Below are positions 1-8,529 of a stretch of DNA of 64,000 bases, piece by piece. Position 1 is the first letter of the stretch; each line of letters opens with the position of its first letter. A program made the translations under genes and the position numbers. The notes beneath the pieces were generated by a model. It did no database searches and was not told where the DNA came from. It saw nothing but the letters and a program-made list of their open reading frames with translations. This DNA comes from Saccharopolyspora phatthalungensis (lineage in GTDB: Bacteria > Actinomycetota > Actinomycetes > Mycobacteriales > Pseudonocardiaceae): assembly GCF_014203395.1 (NCBI RefSeq), contig NZ_JACHIW010000001.1:124001-188000 (forward strand), in the 5' to 3' direction.

Positions 1-1
1 C

Positions 2-493
2 CTGCTGGATGGCACCCTGATCCCGACCCACCGGCGCAGCGGTCACGACAACCGGCGCTACTACAGCGGCAAACACAAACGCCACGGGCTGCTGTTTCTC
101 GCTCTCACCGACGACGCGGGCAATCTGCTGTGGCTCTCGGCCGCGACCCCGGGCCGGGCCTCGGAGGTCACCACCGCCCGCCACGCCAAACTCACCACCA
201 AACTCCGCGACGCCGGCCTGGGCGCGATGTGCGACCTGGGGTTCACCGGACTGGAAGACGACCCCACCCAGCCCGTGATCATCATCGGCCGCCGTGCCGC
301 CCGCGCCCGGCCCCTCACCGACGCCGAGAAACAGGCCAACCAACTCCTCGCCCGCGAACGCGCCGCCGGTGAACATGGCTTCGCCGACCTGAAAAACTGG
401 CGCATTCTCACCCGGCTACGCATGCACACCCGCCACGCCACCCGCCTGCTGCGTGCCCTGCTGGTGCTGACCAACCTGGAAATCACCCGCTGA
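2..493 (+). CDS. IS5-type DDE transposase, C-terminal part (5' end outside window)
   Basis: The frame is open from the first bases and ends in TGA, so only the C-terminal ~163 residues are present. Visible are LDGTLIPTHRR (first catalytic Asp region of DDE_Tnp_4/IS5 enzymes), a YSGKHKRHG motif, the TPGRASEVT segment, DLGFTG (second Asp region) and GEHGFADLKNWRIL, which holds the catalytic Glu. The order and spacing are those of intact IS5-family transposases, and no internal stop is seen. It cuts and rejoins insertion-sequence ends. No terminal inverted repeat was recognised downstream, so the right IS boundary is unknown. The following 0.6 kb carries gene debris, which fits repeated insertion here. 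Confidence 0.85.
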   Translation: MLDGTLIPTHRRSGHDNRRYYSGKHKRHGLLFLALTDDAGNLLWLSAATPGRASEVTTARHAKLTTKLRDAGLGAMCDLGFTGLEDDPTQPVIIIGRRAARARPLTDAEKQANQLLARERAAGEHGFADLKNWRILTRLRMHTRHATRLLRALLVLTNLEITR

Positions 494-708
494 CACATGG
501 CCACCGCAAACGATCATGGCCCTTCACCAGCCCACTCACATCCCACCCCCTCTGTCCACCCCCCATCACCAGCCCAAACAGGATGGAAAACGCTCATTGA
601 AATCGCCATACCCAGGCTCTCCCACTCATCCAGCCCAGCAGAAGATGATGTGGTCGCGGCAGGGCGGCGACTTCTGCGTCGTGGGCTGCCGGTCACTCCC
701 CGACCGCC

Positions 709-948
709 GTGGCGACGATGCCGCGCAGGCGAAGCATCCGCAGAGAACTGGTCGTCCTGGCTGGCTGGGCACTGCGTGCGCTGTTCACCGGTGGGCGGCT
801 CGCTGAGCTCGGCGTGATTGACGAGGCTGCGTTGCGCGCGACGCTGGCCCGCGCCGCCGACGGCCTACCGGTGCGTCTGGGTCGCCTCGATGCGGTGGTG
901 GGAGCTGAGATATGGCCGCGCGGAAGGAATTCGGCATGCGGATCGTGA
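709..948 (+). pseudogene. remnant of an asparagine synthetase-like (macrolactam cyclase type) C-terminus
   Basis: The reading frame encodes RELVVLAGWALRALF followed by GRLAELGVIDEAALRATL and LGRLDAVVGAEIWPRG. This resembles the last ~60 residues of actinobacterial asparagine synthetases, including those that close lasso-peptide rings: a dispensable helix, a 'LGLIDPDALR' turn and a final 'ELWLR' helix. The ATP-binding and synthetase core (~500 residues) is absent and the frame before it is broken. It lies between a transposase and an immunity gene, so I read it as a fragment left by rearrangement. Between the transposase stop and the next gene nothing else in this 0.6 kb looks coding. The identification rests on a short match made by eye. 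Confidence 0.4.
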
Positions 949-1090
949 TCGAACCGGCGGTGCCTCAGCCGAGGTCAGCGACGGAATTGGGACGACAGCG
1001 GCGGATTCGGAGACGCAGAAGATGACTCCGGCGTTCCGGGGTGCGCCCCCGACTCTCTTGGCAAGATCCTAGAATATTTGAGAGGACTGC

Positions 1091-1495
1091 ATGACGCTCA
1101 CACACGAGGAACCCGGCATCTACGGCCGCGAAGTACTCGATCTGACCCTCATCGACATCGATGATGCGATCGACCAGATCCGGATGACCGATCAGCGCCG
1201 CCGGAACCCGAACGCCGGGATCGCATGGTTCGTCCAGTTCGGCGCCGAAGCGTCCGAGGGGCTTGTGCTCGGCATCCGGGGCGAAGTCGGCGCGCTCCAG
1301 TGGTTCACCCCGACCGAACTACTCAAGCCCGCGAACGGCCGGAACCAAGACGATGTCGACTACTTCACCGGGCCCACTGGTGACCACTGCCCCATGTCCT
1401 CCGAGTTGCCGAGCGCCGAGGTGCTAGGCGTGCTCCGAGAATTCGCTTCGACACGCAGCAAGCCAACGGGCCTGGAGTGGGTTCCCGAGGCGTAA
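1091..1495 (+). CDS. Imm1-family immunity protein
   Basis: A 134-residue acidic soluble protein. An N-terminal 'IDIDDAIDQI' segment, a central GLVLGIRGEVGALQW strand pair and a C-terminal LREFASTRSKPTGLEW segment match the layout of Imm1 immunity proteins (Asp-rich start, 'L.G.rG.v.w' core, 'reFl.tg.rPt.l.W' end). Imm1 proteins bind and neutralise the toxin domain of polymorphic toxins, often nucleases or deaminases. A GAGAGGA Shine-Dalgarno lies 4 nt before the ATG. No cognate toxin is adjacent: upstream are transposase and asparagine-synthetase debris, downstream 0.5 kb of empty DNA. It may be an orphan antidote kept after toxin loss. The giant toxin-like gene at 19 kb is too far away to be paired with it confidently. 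Confidence 0.7.
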   Translation: MTLTHEEPGIYGREVLDLTLIDIDDAIDQIRMTDQRRRNPNAGIAWFVQFGAEASEGLVLGIRGEVGALQWFTPTELLKPANGRNQDDVDYFTGPTGDHCPMSSELPSAEVLGVLREFASTRSKPTGLEWVPEA

Positions 1496-2052
1496 CCCCG
1501 AACGACACCGTCACCGCAGCCAGGGAGCCCGCCGTGCTGCACCAAGTCGCCAGGATGACGCACTGGACTTACGTCTCGATGCGTGTGGCACCAGGCCTTG
1601 TCGACCTTCGCCAGCCCACCAGCCATCTAAAAGGTCCTCTTTGGACAATCGTAAACCCATGCGGCGACCCCGCCGAGAAATGCTTGGCGCTTCACGTCCG
1701 AACCCACCTCTGACTCACCTCTCCCGACGGTAGCGCTCTGACGTCACGGTGGATAGAAACCGGGCACGGCATCGTCAGCTGCTCCGAGAATGATTCGCAG
1801 TGCCTGACGGACTGCCTCGCATTGCCACATCCATCCCTCGCACCGTTGGGGGTTCGGCACACACGGTCAGCGAATATGTGTTGATGCCGGTATCCGACGC
1901 TGATACGAACGGCACACTTGCGGCGCTCTCCACACGCGGCGACTAGTTGCCTCCTGACGGGTGACACCGTCGACTACGTGGTTCCTTCGGTTGATCGCGT
2001 GCCGGTACGGTGGCTTGCGTTGGAAATTGCCGCGCGCTCGGAGGTGGACGCC
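1496..2052. other. intergenic, no gene recognised
   Basis: No frame on either strand has convincing protein character or a start with a ribosome site, except the one that decides the next gene. A CGGAGG motif sits 8 nt before the GTG of the following regulator. The rest probably contains its promoter and decayed DNA. Confidence 0.5.
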
Positions 2053-3267
2053 GTGGACGAAGGGCACGAGATCGGCCGTCGGCTGCGGGAGATTCGGTCG
2101 TGGCGTCAAATGACGCTGAAGGCCACGGCCGAGCTGGCGGGATTGAGTTTCGGGTATCTGGGCAGGCTGGAGCGCGGGGACCAGCCGATCACCAAGCGTT
2201 CCACGCTGGAGGCCCTGGCGAACACGTTGCGCGTGAGTCCCACCGAGCTGACGGGCAAGCCGTGGGCCCCGACCGACCCAGTGGGGGCTGATGCGCACGC
2301 TGCGTTGGCAGCAATCGAAACCGCGCTGGAGGAATACGAGCTGGGAATCGATCCAGGCGTGGCTATCCGCCCGTGGCCCGAGTTGGCGGCCGACGTGGAG
2401 CGGCTGTGCGATTTGCAGCACGTGCACGCTGATTACGCGGCCCAGGGCCAGTTGGCCCCGGTGTTGCTGGGCGAGCTGCACGCCACCTACGTCCGCGATC
2501 CGCAGCATCGACGCGATGCTCTGCTTGGGCTGGTGCACTGCTACAGCTCCGCGTGCACCACCACCAAACGCCTCGGAGGCAGGGGATTGCCGCTGCTGGC
2601 GGTGAGGATGGCCCAGCAGTGCGCACAGGAACTGGACTCGCCGGAGTGGACCGGCTACACGATCTGGCTGCGCAGCGAGGCGGCCGGTGAGCTCAGCCGC
2701 ACCCGGCAGTACGCCCGCAGCGTTGCCGCCGCCGAGGACTTGTCGCGCGCGCTGGATGATCCGAACGTGACCCAGACGTACGGGATGCTGCACCTGTCCG
2801 CAGCGCTGGCCGCCGCCGCTCAGGGCGACCGGGACACCGCCACCACACACCTCGACGAGGCTCAAACCATCGCCAATCGCATGGAAGTCGAGGTCGGCGG
2901 CTTCGCACGTTTGTGGTTCGGGCGGACCAACGTCGGTATCTGGCGCACCTCCTTGCTGACCGAGCTGGGAGAAGGTCCGAAGGTCGCGGAAGCGGCGCGG
3001 AGCGTGCACCCCGAATTGATTCCCAGCCCGTCGCGGCAGGCCGAGTTCTACATCGACCTAGGCCGGGCGATGCTCACTGAACCGGCGACCCGTGATCGGG
3101 GTTTGTCCGCGCTGCTGCACGCCGAAAAGCTCGCCACGCAGCGGGTCCGCAACGACGTTTTCGTCCGTGAGGCGGTGGGTGATCTGCTGCGCCGGGCACG
3201 CCGCGACGCCGGAAGTCGTGAGCTGCGCGGCCTGGCCTGGCGCATGGGAGTAGCACCAGCCGGGTGA
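2053..3267 (+). CDS. XRE-family transcriptional regulator with TPR-like C-terminus
   Basis: A 404-residue protein starting at a GTG with CGGAGG 8 nt upstream. The frame stays open further upstream, but that part lacks a ribosome site and protein-like sequence. Residues ~6-65 form a Cro/CI helix-turn-helix: EIGRRLREIRSWRQMTL, then TAELAGLSFGYLGRLERGD and a third helix. The remaining ~330 residues are alpha-helical and Ala/Leu-rich, with TPR-like pairs such as ARSVAAAEDLSRAL and DTATTHLDEAQTIA. This architecture is common in actinobacterial regulators in which the TPR half senses a ligand or peptide. It stands alone with no neighbour in operon distance, so its target is unknown. Confidence 0.85.
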   Translation: MDEGHEIGRRLREIRSWRQMTLKATAELAGLSFGYLGRLERGDQPITKRSTLEALANTLRVSPTELTGKPWAPTDPVGADAHAALAAIETALEEYELGIDPGVAIRPWPELAADVERLCDLQHVHADYAAQGQLAPVLLGELHATYVRDPQHRRDALLGLVHCYSSACTTTKRLGGRGLPLLAVRMAQQCAQELDSPEWTGYTIWLRSEAAGELSRTRQYARSVAAAEDLSRALDDPNVTQTYGMLHLSAALAAAAQGDRDTATTHLDEAQTIANRMEVEVGGFARLWFGRTNVGIWRTSLLTELGEGPKVAEAARSVHPELIPSPSRQAEFYIDLGRAMLTEPATRDRGLSALLHAEKLATQRVRNDVFVREAVGDLLRRARRDAGSRELRGLAWRMGVAPAG

Positions 3268-3636
3268 TCTTCGGTGGCCTTGCGCATCTAGCGCAAAGAT
3301 CCATCAGCCAGGCGACCTCGCCGTGCTTCACGAAGTCGCCGGGAGGGGGAACGGGTGCGACGTCGCCCGCGCGTGTAGCGGCTGACTTCTACACCACCCG
3401 CAAGTGGATCGGGACGCCAGAGAACCGCGAGACCGCACAAGCGCGCCGAACGTGCCCGATCGATGCCAGGACATTATCCCGCTTTCTGTGGCTGTCGTGC
3501 CCAGGTTGGGATGGCGGTCGGGTTGCCGTTGCCGACGGCGTTCGTCGGGTGCTGTGATTTCCCAATTGTAGGCAAAATCGGAGACCCACAGCTTCTGCTG
3601 TCATAGCGCAAATCAGAACACTCGCTGAGCAAGGAT
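3268..3636. other. intergenic, no gene recognised
   Basis: Between the end of the XRE regulator and the end of a convergent small gene. No convincing frame, strong hairpin or promoter was seen. The right end runs into a dispersed GATTTC...GAAATC palindrome. Confidence 0.5.
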
Positions 3637-3879
3637 TCACCTGGAAATCGGCGGGTTGATTTCCCTTGAAATCGCCGTGCCCAGGTCGATGGTGGGCCGC
3701 ATCGAGCCGGCCAGCAGCCACGTCAATTCTTCGCGGATTTCGGCCTCGGTGTCGAACCCGACGTGCACGTCCGGTTCGCCCGGCCGGGAATAGACGAGTG
3801 TCCATCCCTCACCCCTGCGCATGATTTTCAGTTCGACCGCGACCCCCTCGTGCCCGTAGCTGATCACCATCTCCGCCAC
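3637..3879 (-). CDS. small protein of unknown function (80 aa)
   Basis: Begins with GTG preceded by AAGGAG at about 6 nt, a strong start signal. The product starts MAEMVISYGHEGVAVELKI and reads like a small alpha/beta protein: two beta strands, an RRGEGWTLVYS turn, then a helix TEAEIREELTWLLAG. No known domain or conserved catalytic residue was recognised. The last ~15 codons overlap a copy of the GATTTC...GAAATC repeat, so the C-terminus may have been extended by the repeat. It is divergent from hypF, with ~137 bp between them that should hold both promoters. Nothing ties it to the hydrogenase. Confidence 0.65.
   Translation of the reverse strand: MAEMVISYGHEGVAVELKIMRRGEGWTLVYSRPGEPDVHVGFDTEAEIREELTWLLAGSMRPTIDLGTAISREINPPISR
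3658..3673. repeat. dispersed palindrome GATTTC-CCTT-GAAATC
   Basis: A 6-bp perfect stem around CCTT, followed by CGCCGTGCCCAGG. A near copy with the same flank (GATTTCCCTTGAAACCGCGTGCCCA) lies at 48988, and related palindromes lie near 40312, 45702 and 54399. It overlaps the 3' end of the small gene here. Confidence 0.75.
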
Positions 3880-4016
3880 CTCGGACTCCTTCGCGTTCTC
3901 CCCACCAGTAATCGACGCTTCCGGAGATTATGCGAACAAACAAACGAACCGGACAGGGACTTTCGTCCCGCGTTCGTCCCCCTGCGTCGACGAGCGTTCG
4001 GCGTGAGACTGGGCCG

Positions 4017-6290
4017 ATGGGGTCGATCCGGTATGAGGTGCGGGTCGAGGGCGTGGTGCAGGGGGTCGGATTTAGACCTTTTGTCCATTCTCTCGCGACG
4101 CGGCTGGGGCTTGCCGGGCACGTGCGCAACGACGTGCACGGTGTCTTCATCGAAATCGAAGGGGCAGCGGACGCGGCCGAACACTTTCTGTGTTCGCTTC
4201 GTTACGAAGCGCCACCACTTGCAGTCATCGAGAAGATCGCGGTCGAGTCCATTGAACCGGTCAGCGACGACGAGTTCCGCATCGTCGGCAGCACCTCGGC
4301 GGGTTCCCGTGCGACGCTGGTGTCCGCCGACAGCGCGACCTGCGCGGACTGTTTGCGCGAGATGTTCGACCCCGCCGACCGCCGGTTCGGCTACGCCTTC
4401 ACCAACTGCACGAACTGCGGACCGCGCTTCACCGTCGTTCGTGACATCCCCTACGACCGCCCGCTGACGACCATGTCGGCGTTCGACATGTGCGCACGGT
4501 GCGCGGCGGAGTACCACGATCCGGGCGACCGGCGCTTCCACGCCCAGCCGGTGTGCTGCCCGGAATGCGGGCCGCGGCTCCGGTTGGTCGACGCCGCCGG
4601 TGCGACGCTGCCGGGGGACCCCATCGCCGAAGCGGCCGCCGCTCTCGGTCGCGGTGAAATCCTCTCGGTGAAGGGCCTCGGCGGTTACCACCTCGCAGTC
4701 GACGCGACCGACCAGGACGCGTCCTCGGCGCTGCGCAAGCGCAAGCATCGCGAAGACAAGCCCTTCGCGGTGATGGTGCGGGATCTGGCGCAGGCGCGTG
4801 AGTTGTGCGCGGTGAACGAGGTCGAGGCCGCGCTGCTGGCCTCCCGACGCCGCCCCATCGTGCTGCTCGACATGCTGCCGGGCTCGCGCATCGCACCGGC
4901 GGTGGCACCGGGCAACCGGCAGCTCGGCCTGATGCTCCCCTACACCCCGCTGCACCACCTGCTGCTTCGCGACGCTCCGGGCCCGCTCGTGCTCACCAGC
5001 GGAAACGTCTCGGACGAGCCGATCGCCTACCGCGACGACGAGGCGCTCCACCGGCTGGCCGGTATAGCGGACGGGTTCCTGACCCACGACCGGCCCATCC
5101 ACATGCGCACCGACGATTCGGTGGTCCGCTCGTTCCGGGGCCGGGGCATGCTGGTCCGGCGGTCCCGGGGATATGCGCCCGAGCCGGTGGCGCTGCCAAG
5201 GGAGTTCCCGCGACCGGTGCTGGCCTGCGGCGCCGAGTTGAAGAACACCTTCAGCGTCGCCAAAAACCGGCACGTCTTCGTATCGCACCACATCGGCGAT
5301 CTGGAGAACTACGAGACGCTGCGCTCATTCACCACCGGCATCGAGCACTTCACCCGGCTCTTCGACGTCGAGCCCGCCGTGGTCGCGCACGATCTGCATC
5401 CCGAGTACCTGTCCACCAAGTACGCGGTGGACCTCGACGACGTCGACCTCGTCGGCGTCCAGCACCACCACGCCCACATCGCCTCGTGCCTGGCCGACAA
5501 CGGCGCGGACGGGCCGGTGCTCGGCGTGGCGTTCGACGGGCTCGGCTACGGCACGGACGGAACCATCTGGGGCGGCGAGTTCCTCCGAGCCGACCTGGTG
5601 GACTTCCAGCGGCTGGCCCACCTGGAGCCGGTCCCACTTCCCGGCGGAACCACGGCGATCAAGCAACCCTGGCGGACGGCGGTGGCATACCTGTCCGGCC
5701 GCTACGGCGACGACCTGCCGACCGGCCTCGACTTGTTGCGCCGCAACGAAACCTGGCCCGAGGTCGCCGCTGTGGCCCGACAGCGCGCCCACTCGCCGCT
5801 GACCTCCAGCGCGGGCCGGTTGTTCGACGCCGTTGCCGCGATCCTGGGCGTTCGGGACGCGATCAACTACGAAGGGCAAGCGGCCATCGAACTCGAACAG
5901 CTCGCCGATCGCGACGAACGCGGCGGCTACCCGGCGTCGGTTTCGACGGGAAATGTCCTGCGGGCCCAGGGTGCCGACCTGGTGGCGGCGGTCGTGGACG
6001 ACCTGCGGTCGGGCACCCCGGGGCCGGTGATCGCGGCCCGGTTCCACACTGGAATCGCCGCGATGATCCACGACGTCTGCGTGCGGCTGCGAGAGCGCAC
6101 CGGGCTGGCCGAAGTCGCGTTGTCCGGCGGCGTGTTCCAGAACATGCTTCTGTTGCACCGCGTTGTCGCACGGCTGGAGTCGAGCGGATTCCGCGTCCTG
6201 GTGCACTCCAGGGTGCCGCCCAACGACGGAGGCGTGAGCCTGGGACAAGCGGCCATCGCCGGGGCACGCGACCGAGGCGCTAGGCGGTGA
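4017..6290 (+). CDS. hypF: carbamoyltransferase HypF ([NiFe]-hydrogenase maturation)
   Basis: 757 residues, the normal HypF length. It converts carbamoyl phosphate to carbamoyl-AMP and hands the carbamoyl group to HypE, the source of the cyanide ligands of the NiFe site. Domains in order: acylphosphatase (EGVVQGVGFRPFVHSLA, residues ~8-24), paired zinc fingers (CADCLREMF... CTNCG; CARCAAEYH... CPECG), a YrdC/Sua5 domain with KRKHREDKPFAVMV, and a Kae1-like carbamoyltransferase domain with VQHHHAHIASCL, FDGLGYGTDG and LSGGVFQN. The ATG is chosen because the family begins right before the acylphosphatase strand; the frame is open upstream. Its 3' end overlaps hypB tail-to-tail by 11 bp. It is the only hyp gene on this strand, so it must have its own promoter. 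Confidence 0.97.
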   Translation: MGSIRYEVRVEGVVQGVGFRPFVHSLATRLGLAGHVRNDVHGVFIEIEGAADAAEHFLCSLRYEAPPLAVIEKIAVESIEPVSDDEFRIVGSTSAGSRATLVSADSATCADCLREMFDPADRRFGYAFTNCTNCGPRFTVVRDIPYDRPLTTMSAFDMCARCAAEYHDPGDRRFHAQPVCCPECGPRLRLVDAAGATLPGDPIAEAAAALGRGEILSVKGLGGYHLAVDATDQDASSALRKRKHREDKPFAVMVRDLAQARELCAVNEVEAALLASRRRPIVLLDMLPGSRIAPAVAPGNRQLGLMLPYTPLHHLLLRDAPGPLVLTSGNVSDEPIAYRDDEALHRLAGIADGFLTHDRPIHMRTDDSVVRSFRGRGMLVRRSRGYAPEPVALPREFPRPVLACGAELKNTFSVAKNRHVFVSHHIGDLENYETLRSFTTGIEHFTRLFDVEPAVVAHDLHPEYLSTKYAVDLDDVDLVGVQHHHAHIASCLADNGADGPVLGVAFDGLGYGTDGTIWGGEFLRADLVDFQRLAHLEPVPLPGGTTAIKQPWRTAVAYLSGRYGDDLPTGLDLLRRNETWPEVAAVARQRAHSPLTSSAGRLFDAVAAILGVRDAINYEGQAAIELEQLADRDERGGYPASVSTGNVLRAQGADLVAAVVDDLRSGTPGPVIAARFHTGIAAMIHDVCVRLRERTGLAEVALSGGVFQNMLLLHRVVARLESSGFRVLVHSRVPPNDGGVSLGQAAIAGARDRGARR

Positions 6291-7017
6291 GCACCTGCGT
6301 CAGGTTCGCCCGAAGCCACTCGTGCCAGCCCTCAAGACCAGTGTCCCGAGTCGCCGACACCGGGACGACATCGACCGACGGGTTCGCGATCCGGGCGTTG
6401 CCGCTGAACCCCGCGACGTCGTAGTCCAGATACGGCAGGAGGTCGATCTTGTTCAGTAGCACCAGATGGGCCGCTTGGAACATGTGCGGGTACTTCAGCG
6501 GCTTGTCCTCGCCCTCGGTGATGGAGGCGATCACCACCCGGCGGTGCTCACCCAGGTCGAACAGCGCCGGGCAGACCAGATTGCCCACGTTCTCCACGAA
6601 CACCACCGAGCCGTCGGGGGGATCCAGCGACGTCAGCGCTTCACCCACCGCGCCGGCGTCGAGGTGGCAGCCGGCGCCGGTGTTGATCTGCACCGCCCGG
6701 CATCCGGCCGCTCGCAACCGGTTGGAGTCCAGCAGCGTCTCCTGATCGCCCTCGATGACCCCGATCGGGATGGTGGATCCGAGCTCGCGCAGCGTGTTCT
6801 CCAGCAACGTGGTCTTGCCGGCGCCCGGCGAGCTCATCAGGTTGATCGCGAGGATTCCCTTCTCCCGCAACCAGATCCTGTTCTTCGCCGCCAGCACGTC
6901 GTTCTTGGCCAGGACCTGCCGTTCGAGCGCGATCGTCCGCACCGGAACCGAACCGGCCGCCGGCTCGGGATTCAGCCGCACGCCGTCGGCATCCGAACAT
7001 CCGCACGTTCCGCACAT
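6280..7017 (-). CDS. hypB: hydrogenase nickel incorporation GTPase HypB
   Basis: 245 residues. A SIMIBI GTPase that works with HypA to insert nickel into the large subunit. The N-terminus MCGTCGCSD carries the CxxCGC high-affinity nickel motif. The Walker A is SSPGAGKTTLL, followed by VIEGDQET (switch I), FVENVGNLVCPA (switch II and metal-bridging Cys) and LLNKIDLLPY (guanine specificity). There is no histidine-rich stretch, so it is probably not a nickel store. The start is set by the conserved MCGTCG; the frame is open upstream into hypA. Its ATG follows the hypA stop by 2 nt and it is the last gene of the operon, meeting hypF end to end. Confidence 0.96.
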   Translation of the reverse strand: MCGTCGCSDADGVRLNPEPAAGSVPVRTIALERQVLAKNDVLAAKNRIWLREKGILAINLMSSPGAGKTTLLENTLRELGSTIPIGVIEGDQETLLDSNRLRAAGCRAVQINTGAGCHLDAGAVGEALTSLDPPDGSVVFVENVGNLVCPALFDLGEHRRVVIASITEGEDKPLKYPHMFQAAHLVLLNKIDLLPYLDYDVAGFSGNARIANPSVDVVPVSATRDTGLEGWHEWLRANLTQVLTA

Positions 7018-7019
7018 GG

Positions 7020-7349
7020 TTAACCCACATCCACTGCCGTGATCTTGAGTTCTCGACCGGACCGCACTTGCACGTCCGCGCTGCCGCAGGGGCAAAGCAC
7101 GATCGGGTCGTCGAATTCGCATGTGTGTCCGCAACTGCGGCACGCGCCCCGGCCCGGCGGTTCGACGATGTCCAGGCGCGCACCGTCCAGCGCGGTGCCG
7201 GAGGCGACCAGGTCGAAACAGAACCGCACCGAGTCGGGAACGACCCCGGAGAGCTTGCCGATCTCCAGCTGGAGCCGGGTGATCCGCGGTTCCTCGATCG
7301 CATCGAGGACCGCGTCAACGATGCTCTGGGTGATGCCCAGCTCGTGCAC
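7020..7349 (-). CDS. hypA: hydrogenase nickel chaperone HypA
   Basis: 109 residues. It binds nickel through its N-terminal MHELGITQSIV (Met1/His2, the invariant ligand pair) and has a structural zinc site made from CRSCG and LCPCGS. It docks on HypB and the large subunit to deliver nickel. The zinc site has the compact CPC form instead of the more usual CPxC in its second half, a variation worth noting though zinc binding is still plausible. It sits between hypE (11 nt upstream) and hypB (2 nt downstream), so the three are certainly cotranscribed. Confidence 0.95.
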   Translation of the reverse strand: MHELGITQSIVDAVLDAIEEPRITRLQLEIGKLSGVVPDSVRFCFDLVASGTALDGARLDIVEPPGRGACRSCGHTCEFDDPIVLCPCGSADVQVRSGRELKITAVDVG

Positions 7350-7359
7350 CGCCGCGCCC

Positions 7360-8529
7360 TCAGCAGATCCTCGGGAGCGGATCGCCGACCAGCAGGTCGA
7401 CGATGCGGGTGCCGCCGAACGTGGTGTTCAGCAGCACCAAGCCCGGCGGATCCGCTGCGACGCGCCCGATGATCGCCGCGTCCGCACCCAGCGGGTGCGC
7501 GCGCAGCGCCTCCAGCGCCGCATCGGCCTGCCGGCCGTCGACGACGACCACGATGCGTCCTTCGCTGGCCACGTAGAGCGGGTCGATGCCCAGCAGCTCC
7601 GACGCTCCGCGCACCTCCGTGCGAACCGGGACCTTCTCCTCGTCGACGACGACCGACACATCGGATGCCTTGGCGACCTCGTTGAGTATCGTCGCCACGC
7701 CCCCGCGCGTGGCGTCGCGCAGCGCGCGGACGCCCGACGCGGCCTTGAGCAGCTCGGCGACCAAGCCGTGCACGGGGGCGGTGTCGGAGACCAGGTCGGC
7801 GTCGATGTCGAGTTCGCCGCGGGCCAGCATCACCGTGACGCCGTGATCGCCGATGGGACCGGACACCAGCACGGCGTCTCCCGGGCGCGCCGTGTCGATG
7901 CCCAGCCGGTGCTCGGTTTCCAGCAGGCCGACGCCGGCCGTGTTGATGTAGCAGCCGTCGGCCTTGCCCTTCTGCACGACCTTGGTGTCCCCGGTGACCA
8001 CCTGCACACCGGCGGCTTCGGCCGCCGCCGCCATTGACCCGACGATCCGAGTCAGGTCCGCCACCGGGAAGCCTTCCTCGATGATGAAACCCGCGGAGAG
8101 GAACAGCGGCGTGGCGCCGGAGACCGCGAGGTCGTTGACCGTCCCGTTGATGGCGAGGTCGCCGATGTCCCCGCCGGGGAAGAACAGCGGGGACACCACG
8201 TAGGAATCGGTGGTGAAGGCCAGCCGGCCGCCGGCCACCCCCAGCTCGGCGCCGTCCTCCAGCTTCGCCAGTTCCGGATTGCGGAAGCCCGTCAGGAAGA
8301 CCGCCTCGATCAAGGTCTGGGTGGCCTTGCCGCCGGAGCCGTGCGCGAGGGTGATCCGTTCCTCCTTGACTTTCGGCTTGCGGCGCCGCGCCTTCTCGAT
8401 CCGCTCCAGCACCTGCTGTTCGCGGTCGGCGTGCTCGCTGCCGGGCCGGGAGTCGCCGTGCTCGCGGTGCTCTGCCATCGCATCCTCGACCCAGCCCGCG
8501 GTGTGCGACTGGGTGTGCTCGGTGCTCAC
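7360..8529 (-). CDS. hypE: hydrogenase maturation factor HypE with N-terminal extension
   Basis: 389 residues. HypE dehydrates its carbamoylated C-terminal cysteine to a thiocyanate and passes cyanide to iron on HypC-HypD. The required C-terminus is present (PLPRIC, Cys as the last residue). Core motifs include LAHGSGGKATQTLI, FTTDSYVVSPLFFPGGD, NGTVNDLAVSGA and TRGGVATILNE of the AIR-synthase fold. The first ~56 residues before EERITLAHG are extra: charged and rich in His, Glu and Arg. The GTG start overlaps the hypD stop (GTGA) with AAGGAGG upstream; an internal ATG at 8478 with a weaker GAGG site would shorten the extension. Translational coupling to hypD is likely. Confidence 0.95.
   Translation of the reverse strand: MSTEHTQSHTAGWVEDAMAEHREHGDSRPGSEHADREQQVLERIEKARRRKPKVKEERITLAHGSGGKATQTLIEAVFLTGFRNPELAKLEDGAELGVAGGRLAFTTDSYVVSPLFFPGGDIGDLAINGTVNDLAVSGATPLFLSAGFIIEEGFPVADLTRIVGSMAAAAEAAGVQVVTGDTKVVQKGKADGCYINTAGVGLLETEHRLGIDTARPGDAVLVSGPIGDHGVTVMLARGELDIDADLVSDTAPVHGLVAELLKAASGVRALRDATRGGVATILNEVAKASDVSVVVDEEKVPVRTEVRGASELLGIDPLYVASEGRIVVVVDGRQADAALEALRAHPLGADAAIIGRVAADPPGLVLLNTTFGGTRIVDLLVGDPLPRIC

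Noticed and set aside
1091..1495. Imm1 protein as antidote of the giant 6,123-residue protein
   Set aside because: They are 18 kb apart with the complete hydrogenase locus between them, and the giant protein shows no Imm1-type target domain.
4429..5293. Long leftward open frames opposite hypF
   Set aside because: They mirror hypF codons, are Arg/Pro/His-rich, lack ribosome sites and match no family. Such antisense frames are expected in GC-rich genes.
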